Shown one piece after another: positions 35,465-46,774 of a stretch of DNA of 64,000 nt. The translations under genes were made by a program, and so were the position numbers. Source of the stretch: Odobenus rosmarus divergens. Taxonomy: Eukaryota > Chordata > Mammalia > Carnivora > Odobenidae. The stretch covers positions 3,028,681-3,092,680 of the forward strand of contig NW_004450286.1 of the NCBI RefSeq assembly GCF_000321225.1, written 5' to 3'. The notes under the pieces are model-generated. The model did no database searches, was not told the DNA's origin, and worked only from the letters and a program-made list of their open reading frames with translations. The stretch's first letter is position 1. Each line of letters opens with the position of its first letter.

Positions 35465-36185
35465 TGTGTCCTCCCCCTTCCCTCACCAGCCATCCTCATC
35501 TTTGTAAATGTCCTCAAATCAGAAAACTACCAGTGATCACCCAGCATTCCTCCCATTCTCTGATCCCCTACAAACCATCCATCACAGCCCTGTTAGTCCT
35601 ATCCCCAAAGGATATTTTTGAATCTATCTTCTTCACTTCACCCCCATCACAACCACCTTAGTCCCCACCACTATTAATCCACTTGGCTTATTGTAAAAAC
35701 CTCCTAAATAACTTCCTCCATTTCACCCGCCTCTACTTCAGCAGTCCTATCCAGTTCGGCAGCAAAAGTAATCTTTTTAACACTTATAATTGTTGCCCCC
35801 TCTCCTGGCTTAAACCCCTTGAGCAGTAATTGCAGTAAAATCCTTTAATATGACCTATTTGATCCAGCCTCTGGCTATCTCTCACCAAACATATCTAGCG
35901 CCCCTGAACTCCAACTACACTAATTTTCTTTCAATTCCCGGAAAATGCCGAGTTCTTTCCTGCCTCAAAGGCTTCACTTTGCTCCCTCCACTTAAAATGT
36001 TTTCTCATCCCTCTCTTCTATGGCTTGACCCTTCCCTTTGTTTTCAGTTTTAATAGCAACTTCTCCATTGAGGCCTTCAATGTCCATTCTATTTCAATGA
36101 CTTACTCTTTTCTCCATTTCTACCTCTTGTTTATTTCCTTAGTATTTATTACAGTTTGAACTACTATTATTTGATGCCTACTTGT
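35465..36185 (+). repeat. LINE L2 fragment
   Basis: Pyrimidine-rich L2 3' sequence: 'ccgcctctacttcagcagtcc', 'gatccagcctctggctatctctc' and 'aattcccggaaaatgccgagttc', ending 'gtttatttccttagtatttattac'. Two plus frames here (65 and 67 codons) are shadows. Confidence 0.7.
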
Positions 36186-36187
36186 TT

Positions 36188-36222
36188 TATATATATATAT
36201 ATATATATACATACATACATAT
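36188..36222. repeat. (TA)n/(TACA)n microsatellite
   Basis: Alternating TA then ACAT units. It marks the left edge of the duplicated copy at 36223. Confidence 0.9.
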
Positions 36223-36530
36223 ATAAAGTGCTTTCCCAAATGTTTTATACCTTGTAGTTCAGGATAATATTAATAATAATAAAAGCTAATATAAATAAAT
36301 AAAAAAATTGTAATTTTCTGTAAAATAGACCATTAATAAATGTCTGTAGGTGTCTTTGGGAGAATAGAAGGACAGAAGTCTGAGATGGTCTGTGGCCTCA
36401 GGCTCTGAATCCAGATAAACCAGCACCAGAGGCCATACTCATCAATCTAATGCTGCTTTTATACAACAAATTTACATTATCTTAATAGTCCTCTGAACCT
36501 ATACTTGTCTTAACTTAAAGATAATCACAG
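36223..36530. repeat. Local duplication, shorter copy
   Basis: 36223-36295 is identical over 73 bp to 38411-38483. 36310-36530 matches 38821-39035 with few substitutions and two small indels (5 and 1 bp). A 14-bp A/T stretch replaces the 337 bp present between the blocks in the other copy. Confidence 0.95.
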
Positions 36531-37019
36531 TGGTCTTTGAACAACAACAACAAAATATATATATATATCTTATTAGAAGTGGGAAGACAGCACAAAAGTT
36601 CAGTAAGGATTTGTTGAAGAATCTTATAGAAGACCTGCCTGCCTTATGTACATTTCAGGCTGAAGCCATAAAGCTAGGTCAAAGACCAAGGAGATGAGAT
36701 AACCACTGGGCCTGTAAGACTGGTTGAAAAGAGCAGAACTCTCCAGATGGAGGGACTGAAGTAAATGTGGGTGTGTAACTGCTTGATTGAAGACTCTAAA
36801 CTTGGAGAGTAGGAGTGGGGAAAATGATTGGAGGAGGCTCTTCCAGTTATCCCCTTGAGGTAGAACCTATGATTTGGTGGCAGGTGGTGACAAATTCTAT
36901 CAAAATTAACAATAAAAAGATTAACCTTGCCATACATTCCATTTCTCCATTTTTGGAACTTAGGTTGTTTTTAATTTTTGCTATTAGAAATCACATTAGA
37001 ATAAAAATCTTTGTTCATT
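36531..37019. other. Intergenic sequence, nothing recognised
   Basis: A short (TA)n run is present near 36556. Frames at 36674-37063 show no domain. Confidence 0.4.
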
Positions 37020-37115
37020 ATTTTATTTGCTGCCTCTTTGTTTTTATCTATTTCTCCTATTAGAATTGGGACCATGGCACATAGTAGGTGTTCAAAATAA
37101 AGATTTGTTGACTGC
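37020..37115 (+). repeat. LINE L2 3' tail
   Basis: 'gggaccatggcacatagtaggtgttcaaaataaagatttgttgactg' is the L2 terminal pattern. Confidence 0.65.
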
Positions 37116-37372
37116 ATCTTGTATTTTCTTAGGACAGAGTGCAGGTGTGATATAATACAGGTAAATAATTTAGTACAATGTCTCATAACAAATATTGTTA
37201 ACTATTGCTGAATGAAATTTACTGGCTCTTGAAACATTACTGTCAAATTTATTTATAAAAAGGTTGTGATAATTTATAATGTTACCAGCACCATTAATAA
37301 ATTCATTCAATAAAAAAAAATTTTTTTTGAGCTCATCCTGTAGGCCAGAAACTGTTCAAGATATTTGGGATA

Positions 37373-37568
37373 GGGCACCTGGGTGGCTCAGTTGGTTAAG
37401 CGACTGCCTTCGGCTCAGGTCATGATCCTGGAGTCCCAGGATCGAGTCCCACATCGGGCTCCCTGCTCAGCAGGGAGTCTGCTTCTCCCTCTGACCCTCT
37501 TCCCTCTCGTCCTCTCTCTCTCTCATTCTCTCTCTCAAATAAATAAATAAAATCTTTAAAAAAAAAAA
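37373..37568 (+). mobile_element. Can-SINE, GGAGTCC subtype
   Basis: Perfect 14-bp TSD agatatttgggata at 37359-37372 and 37569-37582. One of the best preserved copies in the window and the last Can-SINE before the HERC4 promoter. Confidence 0.98.
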
Positions 37569-37672
37569 AGATATTTGGGATACAGCACTGAGTAAAAGAG
37601 ACAAAATTCCCACCTTTATGGGGTTTTCATTGTAGTGCAGGAGACAAAAGTTATCTATCTATCTATATAATA

Positions 37673-37989
37673 CAGCTGACCCTTAACAATGCAGGGGTTG
37701 GGGTGCTGATCACCTGCAGAGTCGAAAATCCGTATATAACTTCTGACTCCCTAAAAACTTAATTACTAATAGCCTACTGTTGACCAGGAGTCTCACCAAT
37801 GACATCAACAGTCGATTAACACATATTTTGTATATGTTTTATGTACTGTATTCTTACAATAAAGTAAGCTAGGGAAAAGAAAATACTATGTAAAAAGTCA
37901 TAAGGAAAATACATTTACAGTACTTTACTGTAAAAAAATCATATAAGTGGACCCATGCAGTTCAAGCCTGTGCTGTTCAAGGTCAGCTG
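37673..37989. mobile_element. Tigger/pogo-type MITE, copy 2
   Basis: TIRs cagctgacccttaacaatg and its mirror (ttcaaggtcagctg) with TA on both sides. Shares its inner sequence with the copy at 4054-4398. Confidence 0.86.
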
Positions 37990-38124
37990 TATATATATAT
38001 AGATTGTATATAATTATCTATTTTAAAACTTATCAAAATGTGGCATGCAATATAATAAATATAACAGTATACATTTATGTATTACACAATAAAATATCAG
38101 GTAGTGATAATGGATATAAAAGAA

Positions 38125-38290
38125 AATAAAGCATGATAAGATTCTAGAGGGGGGTAGTATTATGGATAGGGTGGTCAAGGAAGACTGGAAAGGTGACCAG
38201 TAGAGAAACAAATTAAGGAGGTGAGATGACATCCAGCACAAGCAGTATGGCTGGATGGAAAGTAGCAAGGGATAGAGTGGGACAGAATGA
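38125..38290 (+). repeat. Ancient repeat fragment (family of 6820-7690)
   Basis: 'gggtggtcaaggaagactggaaaggtgacc' and 'gaggtgagatgacatccagc' fit the middle of that family. Confidence 0.5.
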
Positions 38291-38410
38291 ATACCTATTT
38301 TAGTGGTCTTTCAACAGTGTGGGCACTATTTTTTTTTTAATGAAAATAACACAATAGGTAAAAGGTATTTTACATTTCTCCTAAATTAAAATTATATCAT
38401 TATTGGTGAG

Positions 38411-39035
38411 ATAAAGTGCTTTCCCAAATGTTTTATACCTTGTAGTTCAGGATAATATTAATAATAATAAAAGCTAATATAAAATATTTTCCATGAGAAA
38501 ACAAGAAACTTACACTGGTTTGACAGTGGTCAATTACATGTCCCCACAGTTGTTCCAACGCCCCCCACCCAACCCTTCTCTACTGGCTGCTGTTTTAAAG
38601 TTTGCCCTAACCCAAATTTGGATTTTTATTACAGATCTAAAGCTCTTTCGATTTTATACTGATTAAATCAGTACTGTAGTATTTGAAAAAAAAAAAAAGC
38701 TAATATTTTCTAAACACTTGCCAGGTACAAGGTACTGTACATGTTACCTTATTAAATCCTCACAACCCAGTGAAATGTGGACTATTAACATTCTCAATCT
38801 ATAGAAATTGTGACTGAGAAGTAATTTTCTGTAAAATAGACCATTAATAAATGTCTGTAGGTGTCTTTGGGAGAATAGAAGTTCAGAAGTCTGAGATGGT
38901 CTGTAGCCTCAGGCTCTGAATCCAGAGAACCAGCACTAGAGGCCATACTCATCAATCTAATGCTGCTTTTATACAACAAATTTACATTATCTTAATAGCC
39001 CTCTGAACCTATACTTGTCTTAAAGATAATCACAG
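38411..39035. repeat. Local duplication, longer copy
   Basis: Two blocks, 38411-38483 and 38821-39035, recur in the same order and orientation about 2.2-2.5 kb to the left (36223-36530). The 337 bp between them include a MIR, so this longer form is probably the original. Confidence 0.95.
38690..38820 (-). repeat. MIR SINE
   Basis: 'aaacacttgccaggtacaaggtactgtacatg' and 'ttattaaatcctcacaacccagtg' are reverse MIR. Confidence 0.75.
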
Positions 39036-39694
39036 GTTGTTTTCTAAGATCTCGTACCATAGTTTCAGAGATTTATAAGGTTAAAGCAAACATCTAGAAA
39101 TGTCCTTTCCACTTTTTAACAAGCTTTAAGAATATTCCAGACAGAGATGCATCCATGTAGCAGAGATAGCTGTCTACTAATTCATGCTTTCTCTTCCATA
39201 GTTTAAAGAAGTACCGGGAACTCAGACAGGTAGTATGTTTCCCAGTCCCCTTGCACCTAGGTGTGTAGTTTTTGCAAATGTTATTGGTGCCAAAGTGGTA
39301 TGTGGCACCTCCCCAACAAGGGTTTTAAGAGGCTCCCTTGTGCCTCCATCTCCCAAGGTTCCTGGAAATCAGTTTCATCACTTAGTGGGAACACTCAATT
39401 GGGCTGTTAAAATATAAAAGAAAATATACTTTCGTTATGTTAAGTCACTCAAATTTTAGTATTTATTTGTTGCAATATCAAGTACATATCTTAAAGATCC
39501 CAGATCCCATAACTTCCCCTTATATGATATATTGAGACATCAAGTCCTTAGGGTTAAAAGACAACAAAAGTCCAGGGCAATGAAGCTATCAAAATAAGAA
39601 TAAAGTATGTTTTGTTAGTATCCCCACCACTCCCAATATTGAAATTATGCTTTCTTTGCTTAAGTATCTTGTCATTTTTATGTTTGTTTCTGTA
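39036..39694. other. Intergenic sequence, nothing recognised
   Basis: The 60-codon plus frame at 39235-39417 has no domain. Confidence 0.4.
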
Positions 39695-40150
39695 ACACAC
39701 TGCTGTGAGTTGAGTTGGATCCCCCAATGAGATACACTTAACTCTAAATTCTAGTACCTGAAAAATGTGACCTTATTTGGAAAGAGGGTCTTTGCAGATG
39801 TAATTCAGTTAAAAAGAGGTCATAATGGATCAGGGTGGGCCTTAACCCAATGAATGGTGTCCTTATAAGAGGGAAATTTGGACACAGACACACCAGGAAT
39901 AATACCATATAGAGACAGAAGCAGAGATTACAGTGATGCATCTACAAACCAAGAAGTACCAAGGATTGTCAGCAACCCCCAAAAGTTAAAAACGTATGGA
40001 GGAGATTCTCTCCTGAGACCTCAAGAGAGAACCAATCCTGCTGCCACACTGATTTCCAACTTCTGGCCTCCGTAACTGTGAGACAATAAATTTGTTTTAA
40101 GTCATCCAATTAATGATATTTTGTTATGGCAGCCCTAAAAGAATAATACA
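39695..40150 (+). mobile_element. MaLR (MLT1-type) solo LTR
   Basis: 'cctgaaaaatgtgaccttatttgg', 'gggtctttgcagatgtaattcag', 'ggcctccgtaactgtgagacaataaa' and 'gatattttgttatggcagcccta' run in MLT1 order. It is about 0.6 kb from the HERC4 CpG island. Confidence 0.87.
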
Positions 40151-40745
40151 CATACATATTTTAGCACAGGCATTTCCTAATCTGAAATACATTTTTCAAC
40201 GAGATAAAGAAACTTGGCTTACTGAGGAATTCTTCCTAAATTCTCAACATTCACTCTGAAGTCACAGGTTCTAGCAAAGTCTAGCAAAAATTTCAAGAGT
40301 GCTTGTTTCAAGTTTTCCTCCTTTTAAAGAGACTGTTATGAAGACTGCCCTAGGAAAGCCAGACTTCTTTTTTATGAAGCAGGGACTCCAGTCATATGCA
40401 TTGCTTAATTTTCTCTGAATGAAGGAGGCCTTACACTGTATAAGTTTATCTTTCAGGCAGAGTGCAATATGATGGCAGCCATCACGACACTAGCAGCCTG
40501 AACTGGTGGTGCTGATTGATATATTTTTATGCCAGTAGGTTCAGTCATTGCTATGAATGTACCTGGCATCCTCAGATTAGCTCCAGTTGAGGCTAAGGGT
40601 AAAATAAAAGGCTTCACCCGCCTTTGTATTCGTATTTGTGATGTTTATCTGCCACTTCAAATTCTCCTCGGAAAAAGGCAGAATGAAATAATAGAGACTG
40701 GAACCTATGAGCAGAAAGACAACCAGCAAACGAAGGGATTTTCTT
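40151..40745. other. HERC4 upstream flank
   Basis: AT-rich until about 40600, then rising GC. The 213-codon frame at 40529-41170 spans this and the CpG island. It shows proline/serine-rich low-complexity translation typical of GC-rich DNA, so I do not call it a gene. Confidence 0.45.
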
Positions 40746-41104
40746 CACTAAAATGCCAATCAGCGCGCCGAAGCTTTGTTACAAGACACGCCAAAGACCT
40801 CCACTCGCTTTCGCAAACTCCAGCTTCGGTATTTGTCATTTTCCTCTTAAATCAAAGCAAAGCACACACTACGCAGGCGCTCGAGTCGAGGTGCCCTGGG
40901 AGGATTCTGGCGCAGGCGCGCGCGCCGGGAAGTGGTGGGGGGCTCGCGCGCGTGCTCTGTGGTTCACTTCCGGCCTGCCCCTCCCCCTCCCCGCGTAGCT
41001 ACCTTCCCCCTCTCCCTTCTCCTCCCCAGTCTCTTCCCCAACTCTCCCCACCCCTCGCGCTCTCCACCCCGCTTGCCTCCTGTCCTTCCCCGCCCGCTCC
41101 ATCC

Positions 41105-41371
41105 GGGTCGCTGACGGCTGTCTCTGGACTGGACAGCGGTGGCTGCTGCTTTTCTCTAGGTACCCGGTAAAGTTTCACAGGAGCCGGGGAGGGGAGCAGC
41201 GGAGCAGCAGAGCAGCGGCACCGACGCCGGAGGAACCCTGGTGTTCGCAGCCACTGGCAGAAGAAGGAGGGTTCAGGAGCTGGAGACCTGCCTCAGCTGC
41301 CGCGCTGCCTCGCTCTCTGGGGAGGCGCCGCCCCCCCGTCGCCCTGGGCTTCCCCTGCCTGGAGAGGCTGG
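41105..41371 (+). other. HERC4: HERC4 non-coding exon 1 (5' UTR)
   Basis: The 3' boundary is a strong donor, GCTGG|GTGAGT (last exon base 41371). The region is GC-rich with AGC-repeat-like sequence (about 41194-41216) and no ATG leading into the HERC4 frame. The 5' boundary is an estimate. Joined to the acceptor at 43162, it gives a 5' UTR that ends at the ATG at 43241. Confidence 0.7.
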
Positions 41372-41483
41372 GTGAGTCGTTGCCCCGGTGGGTTCGGGGG
41401 CGTGTGACGGCGTTAGAGAGGGGGCAGGCCGGGCTGGGCGGATACAGGCCGGCTTGGCGCTGGGTGCTTTCTCAGCGCTTCCT

Positions 41484-41508
41484 CGGGGTGGGGGGCGGGG
41501 GACGGGGG
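41484..41508 (+). other. Potential G-quadruplex motif in HERC4 intron 1
   Basis: Four close G-runs (4, 6, 5 and 5 G) separated by t, c and ac, about 110 bp downstream of the exon 1 donor on the coding strand. Confidence 0.6.
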
Positions 41509-41699
41509 ACGAGGACTGTGTTGGTGCTCTCTGGCCGGGGGTCTGGAATGTCGCACCTCCTTGGGGAAGGGCCTCCCTTCGACTGAGGGCTGCCGAAGCG
41601 CGGAGCCTTGTCGACTGGCCTCTGCGGCTGCTGCGAGCGGGCGGCTGCCGTAGTTGACTGATCGGCCCGCGGGGTTGGGTGTGTGCAGACGATTTCTCT

Positions 41700-43161
41700 C
41701 TCCTGGTTCCCCTGGGCTGATCTGAGTGCATGTTCAGGGAATGATGGGAATAAAGTGCTTCTCATTCCCCTACCTGTTGCTGGCGAGAGGACGCCTTTCC
41801 CATACCTTCTGACTTTCTAAAGAAAAGGATGGTTAAACCTCATGCGCTGAAATCGGAGGTATTTTTCTGTCTATTCTTAAAAAAAAAAAAAAAAATACGG
41901 TTAGACAATGCAGAACTCTTGGGAACCATCGAGTTCTGATGTCCCAAAAGAATAAAATCAAACTTCTCTGAATGGATAGGTCATGGAATGGACAGCTTTG
42001 GCAATTGCTAGCCGGAATGTAGGAAAGTTGGGTTTTGAAACTTCTCAGGTTCTGTGTAAGGAATGTGGGTGACTACAACGGGAATAAGGCTGACTTCCTG
42101 TAATTGTTGTTTAGTAACGTGATGTATTTAAAAGTCTGTGTGGGTTTACATGAGGTGGACTCTTTGATACGTGTCTTTACAAGGGAAGAAATATTCAGTG
42201 TACTGGAAAATTCTACAGATTTCGCCACCAAACTCTCCGTGTCCCATCCCCCATTCCTGTTCTTGAAAAATCGGCAGTGGTAGGGTTATTTGCATTTTTT
42301 TCCCATTTCCAAATACTTGTCACAGAGGTATAGATCGATACAGATTGCTCAGGAGAAATATTTTTCAGTCACGGTTACCATTCGTAATAGAAAATGTTGA
42401 ATTTGGGGGAGCATCTTGATACTTAAACTGCATATTTTGTTTTGTGAGTATATAATTATGTACGGTGACTTAGTTTTAAAATTAAATAAGTAGTGAGGTT
42501 GGAGTGTTACTATTTTGATTTGTAAAATACATCTTTGGAGGTGATTGTCTTAAGACTGAGGTTTGGCGAGAGAGAACCATACTTTTCTCCAGGGCATATT
42601 AGTGTGGATACTTGGAAAATCTTTTAAATTGTGGGAAATTTAAAGTTTCCATTATTGGTTTTATTTCTGTTACAAATAAGAACTTCAGTTGTTTGCTGAT
42701 ACAGAGGTAGGTATTAAAAGGTTTAATTATGATTTGAGGGAGATTGCAAGGTTTTATGTTTGTGTAGTTGGCAGAATTTTTCACTGTGTATATACTTGAT
42801 TTTGGGGGTAGTGGATGGATGTTTTATTTCTTGCTCAGAATAAAATGATTTAAAGTGAAACAAAAATTAAGTTCATCAAAGTACTTAATGATTGCATTAG
42901 ATTGGTCTAACACAAGGTAGCAAAAAGTCAAAACTAGTTAATATGTTTTAAATTTTGCAAAGAATTTGAGTGAAATTTTCTGTAAATGTTTCTGTGTATT
43001 TTTAAAAATTCAACTGATTGGTTTTTTAAACTGGATGATACTTATGTAGTAAAATAGATCTCATGTTTACTATGTAGTAATTATTGTAGCATAGCACTTG
43101 AAAGAACAGTTATACATCATGTTTCCTTTGAAGTCATCTTAACTTTTTTGTATCTCCTCAG
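41700..43161 (+). other. HERC4: HERC4 intron 1
   Basis: AT-rich sequence with no recognised mobile element. Poly-A tract at about 41880-41895. It ends in the pyrimidine-rich acceptor tgtatctcctcag (AG at 43160-43161). Confidence 0.75.
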
Positions 43162-43240
43162 ACATAGGTATACCTCCAAATTTCCAGTGTTTCAGAAGGA
43201 AGTTTTTTATTGAAACTGGAAGACCAAAAGAATTACAAAC
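43162..43240 (+). other. HERC4: HERC4 exon 2, 5' UTR part
   Basis: 79 bp between the acceptor AG (43160-43161) and the start codon. No upstream ATG is present in this part. The bases before the ATG are acaaac, with A at -3, a favourable start context. Confidence 0.85.
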
Positions 43241-43466
43241 ATGTTGTGCTGGGGAAATGCATCTTTTGGACAGCTAGGTTTGGGTGGAATTGATGAAGAA
43301 ATTGTACTAGAGCCCAGAAAAAGTGACTTTTTTATAAATAAAAAGGTCCGAGATGTGGGATGTGGACTCAGACATACAGTATTTGTTCTGGATGATGGAA
43401 CAGTGTACACATGTGGATGTAATGATCTAGGACAGCTAGGTCATGAAAAATCCAGAAAGAAACCAG
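43241..43466 (+). CDS. HERC4: HERC4 E3 ubiquitin ligase, first coding exon (residues 1-75)
   Basis: HERC4 is a small HERC-family E3 ligase, with an N-terminal RCC1-like beta-propeller and a C-terminal HECT domain that passes ubiquitin to substrates. In mouse it is needed for normal sperm maturation. This exon encodes MLCWGNASFGQLGLGG (first propeller strands) and a full RCC1-type repeat, DVGCGLRHTVFVLDDGTVYTCGCNDLGQLG (about residues 38-67), with the typical GC-x-x-HT and GQLG motifs. The start is the ATG at 43241, the same initiator as the human protein. The reading frame ends at SRKKP plus one base, and the donor is CCAG|GTAAG (GT at 43467-43468), giving phase 1. The frame continues open to 43630 only into the intron. 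The next coding exon is not recognisable in the window. Identity rests on recalled sequence, but is very close. Confidence 0.97.
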
Positions 43467-45299
43467 GTAAGTTGAAAATTTTTTGTTTGCTCTTTCTAAT
43501 AATTATATCATGTAAGTTTGAAATGTCAAATAATTTCCCTAGTCCTAAACCCATATTTTTTTTATCAAGCTTTAAAAGCAAACTAGGAGTTAAATATATC
43601 CTTTACATTTGTATGCTTCAAAGTACTTGATGATTTTGTGGTTTCTATTATTTGAAACTACTGTTGTTATAAACCCTTATTGTATGAAGCTTTGGTTTCA
43701 GAATATTATGGTGTTGTAAAACAATAGAGAAAACCAGCATGCCGTGTGGATACCTTTTTCTTTCGGACAGAGTATATAGGTGTAGAGTATATAGGTATAG
43801 AGCATATAGAATGTAGGTCCTGTGTAATAAGTACTATTCAGCTACCTTGGCAGGTTTTAAATGCATAATTTATTGTGTTGTTTTCCATACATCAGAAAGA
43901 AAAGTAAATAAGATGGAAATTTGCCTAAAATATATCCTAATTTTTCTATTGTTCTCCCTATTGTGGTATATGAAATACAGAATTTTATTTGGTTTAGTTT
44001 GAAATATCTTTTATTCCCCTAATTTCATACTTTCAAGTAGCTGCACTAGCTATTAAAAGTTTTGTGACTATGATATGTCCTGATTTTGTAGTAGCCATAT
44101 AAGCCAAATGTAAAATAATCTTTAGTGTAATGAGAATTTTGAGGAATTTATTCTCATGTCATGTTCTCTTCCTGGATGTAGACAGATTTTAAAAATAAGA
44201 TATTACCAGACTTAGAAATATTGTTATGTGAATTTTGCTCTCAATTATGATTACTAAAAGTTAATTCTTAAGATGGTAAAATCAGATAAGACCGCAGCTG
44301 TACTGATTTATAGTTTCTTCTTATAACTCAAATAATGGCACTTAAGTATTTTCAGTGGAATTATTTTTCTTTACCACTTCATTATTTAAGTGGTTTCTAT
44401 TGTTAGTCTACTTTTGAGAGGTTAATGTAGATATAAAATAGTAAGATATTAAATTTTAAGCATGTTATTCATCTTTCATATCATCTCACCACCATGCCAG
44501 ACCTCACCTTTCTAACTTGTAAATACTGTATAGTTTTCATCCTTTCTTTGTTGGTAGGGTCTTAATCTTTTTCCTTCTGCCTTAATTTGTAATTTAAGTC
44601 TTTCGGATGAATGGTAGCAGTCCTTAATACAGTAGGTTTAATTATTGCAGAATTCAGGGTAAAGTGGCAGCTGTCTTGTACTCTACCTTACTAAGAATAT
44701 TTTATGGAATCTTATCAGAATTTCATAATCTTAGGTATTGAGGTTGTCATGTGTAGACATGAATGGTAATTTATTGATATATATTTGCTATCACTGCTTC
44801 AGAGGCAGATGTATCCTTTACCTTTTTTGCTTAGCTTGGAATGCTGCCTCAAGTTGAGATTTTCATGGTTTTGGGGCTGTTGCTTTTTTTATACTTAACA
44901 TGCTCCACAGAAATAATTGAACAAATCTCTGTATTGCTTTAGTAATTTCTGAGAGGCTACAGAACAAGTAAAAAGTACAAAGCCAGCACATAGGAATTGC
45001 CAGTATAGTTACTGAAATTTACTAAAGTTTAAATTTTTTAAATCTTACTAAGCATCTGTTTTGTGTCCAAGACAAGGGTAGACGCTGTGCCACTGTGCAT
45101 TAGTAGTATGTGTCTTTAATAGCTTTTAACTCTGTAGGTAAGATTCTGAGAAACTTAACTACCCAGGAGAGGTTTTTTTGTGGTCATGTTGACATTGTGA
45201 TGATTGCATTGTGACATTTATATCCCGTATTGATTCATCTTGGAAGCATTATTTGGTACTATAAAGTTGGGAGGGTGGGTTTACCTAATTTACAATACC
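43467..45299 (+). other. HERC4: HERC4 intron 2, proximal part
   Basis: Starts with donor gtaagt. Otherwise AT-rich, with no mobile element or exon recognised. Confidence 0.6.
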
Positions 45300-45560
45300 T
45301 CTTCAGGATTGCCTTATTGTCCAGGGTACACTTACGGACTAGAAAAATGAAAAAGTCATGAACTTTGTCTTTGAAAAATTTGGAGCCTGGGTTGGGAGTT
45401 AAGGCATACATAAGTGAAATAGCTGGAGAGGATTGAAGGTTGACATGATATGATATGTCCCTTGAAACTGGGAAATTTTAATGATGGGAAATGTCATTGT
45501 GGGGTAAGGATTTCTGGGAGGAAATGAAGTCTTAATTTTAATTCAACCCCTGATCACATA
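45300..45560 (+). repeat. Possible ancient repeat (family of 6820-7690)
   Basis: 'tcatgaactttgtctttgaaaaatttgg' and 'gggtaaggatttctgggaggaaatgaag' resemble that family weakly. Confidence 0.35.
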
Positions 45561-46774
45561 AATAGCCAGAAAATAAATCTGGAGCTGAAAGTTTAGTTTT
45601 AAAGGAGAAGAGCCTGATCTTGAGAAAAGCTTTTTACTGGAAGTCCAGGTTCAATGACACATTGAAGTATATCTGAGTTACAGAGGTAGGAGAAAGTAAA
45701 AGTTCAAAAGGAGGTAGTTGCTCTGATAGGGACTTTTCTTTTAACCTCAGTTTTGACTTAAGGTGTTAGAGTGGAAACTTCTAATGTTTTTAACTAAAAT
45801 TATTTCCCTTGGGAATAATTCTTCAGTGATTTAAATTAAATGTATTCCGTCCTCAACTTTTTTTTTTTTTTTAATTTGTGAGTTTGAGGACTGAATTAGA
45901 AGGTAAGGAGTTCTTATTTAACTGGTTTTAAAGTTTTCTGTTAATTGAGTGAGTCTGATTGAATTTCTGGGACCATATAATAAACATAATTCATTTCATC
46001 AGAGCTTTAAACTGACAGCATACAGAAAGGAGGGAGCTAGGAATTGTTTCCTTGCAGATAATGACTTTATAAGCATACTAAATACTCTATAATAAGGAGT
46101 GAAAGAGAAACAGGTCGTTTCATTCATTAAGGATAAGCTATTCTTGAGAGTTATAACCTCCTGGAGGACTCAGGCTTACAGTGTAGTAAATAGATTCAGC
46201 CTATGGCCTGTTGGGAGAGGTTTTCATTCTGAAAATTTTAGGAACCACATATCCTTTATTATACACCAGAAGTACAGATTGTGTCCATGTTCATCTCCGT
46301 TCTCTTGTATATGTATGCCCCTTGCTATCACTACTAGCTCTTTCTGATTATCTCCAGAGGCGTGAACATCTATTTCACTCTTGTGTATGTATTTTTCCTT
46401 CATAAGAATTTTTCAAAACTCTTTTTTTTAGCTAGTGGCTCTTAGTTTCTTCATTCATAGCTAACAGATAAATATATCTGATCTTTAATATGCTAGACCA
46501 GTCCATCTGAATAAATTGTTTTATTTTTATATTTCCTTCCAAATTCACTTCTGAAGATTTTAAGATAATGTATAGGAAGTGTACTTTTTTTTAACAAGAT
46601 CATTTATTCACTCTCTATTCAATCATAGGTATTATTTGGTAACCATGGCCCTAATGTTTTGCACATCTGTTTCCATTTATTTCATGTTAGAAATAGTACT
46701 AAATATTTTATGACCATGAATATGTAAAATAATGTGATATAGTCCTCTTAAAAAGGATTGTTTTGATAGTTTTT
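45561..46774 (+). other. HERC4 intron 2, nothing recognised
   Basis: Contains a T-run at about 45860-45873. The 82- and 64-codon frames at 46099-46405 overlap each other and have no domain. Confidence 0.4.

Larger units (their letters stand above)
40750..41660 (+). promoter_or_regulatory. HERC4: CpG-island promoter of HERC4
   Basis: GC and CpG density rise abruptly here, against AT-rich flanks. An NRF1-like GCGCAGGCGC lies at 40910-40919. ETS-type sites lie at 40927-40933 (GGGAAGT) and 40966-40973 (ACTTCCGG). A C-rich pyrimidine tract fills about 40976-41100. There is no TATA box. ETS plus NRF1 in a CpG island is the usual layout of a broadly expressed housekeeping gene. Transcription probably starts near 41100-41180, but the exact start cannot be read from sequence. 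Antisense output from such islands is common and possible here. Confidence 0.88.

Noticed and set aside
36188..36222. Possible origin or regulatory site at the TA/TACA run
   Set aside because: It is an ordinary microsatellite. Similar runs occur at 25627 and 33881.
40529..41170. 213-codon plus-strand frame across the HERC4 promoter
   Set aside because: The translation turns into low-complexity Pro/Ser/Leu in the CpG island, where stops are rare by composition. It has no domain and no known protein similarity, and overlapping frames are open on both strands.
41273..41765. Long minus- and plus-strand frames (152, 97, 89 and 68 codons) in the CpG island
   Set aside because: They overlap one another on both strands and consist of Arg/Pro/Gly-rich low-complexity sequence, as expected from GC-rich DNA.
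43467..43630. Read-through of the HERC4 frame past KKP
   Set aside because: A strong donor (ccag|gtaag) lies at the point where the recalled human protein continues with different residues, so the rest is intron.
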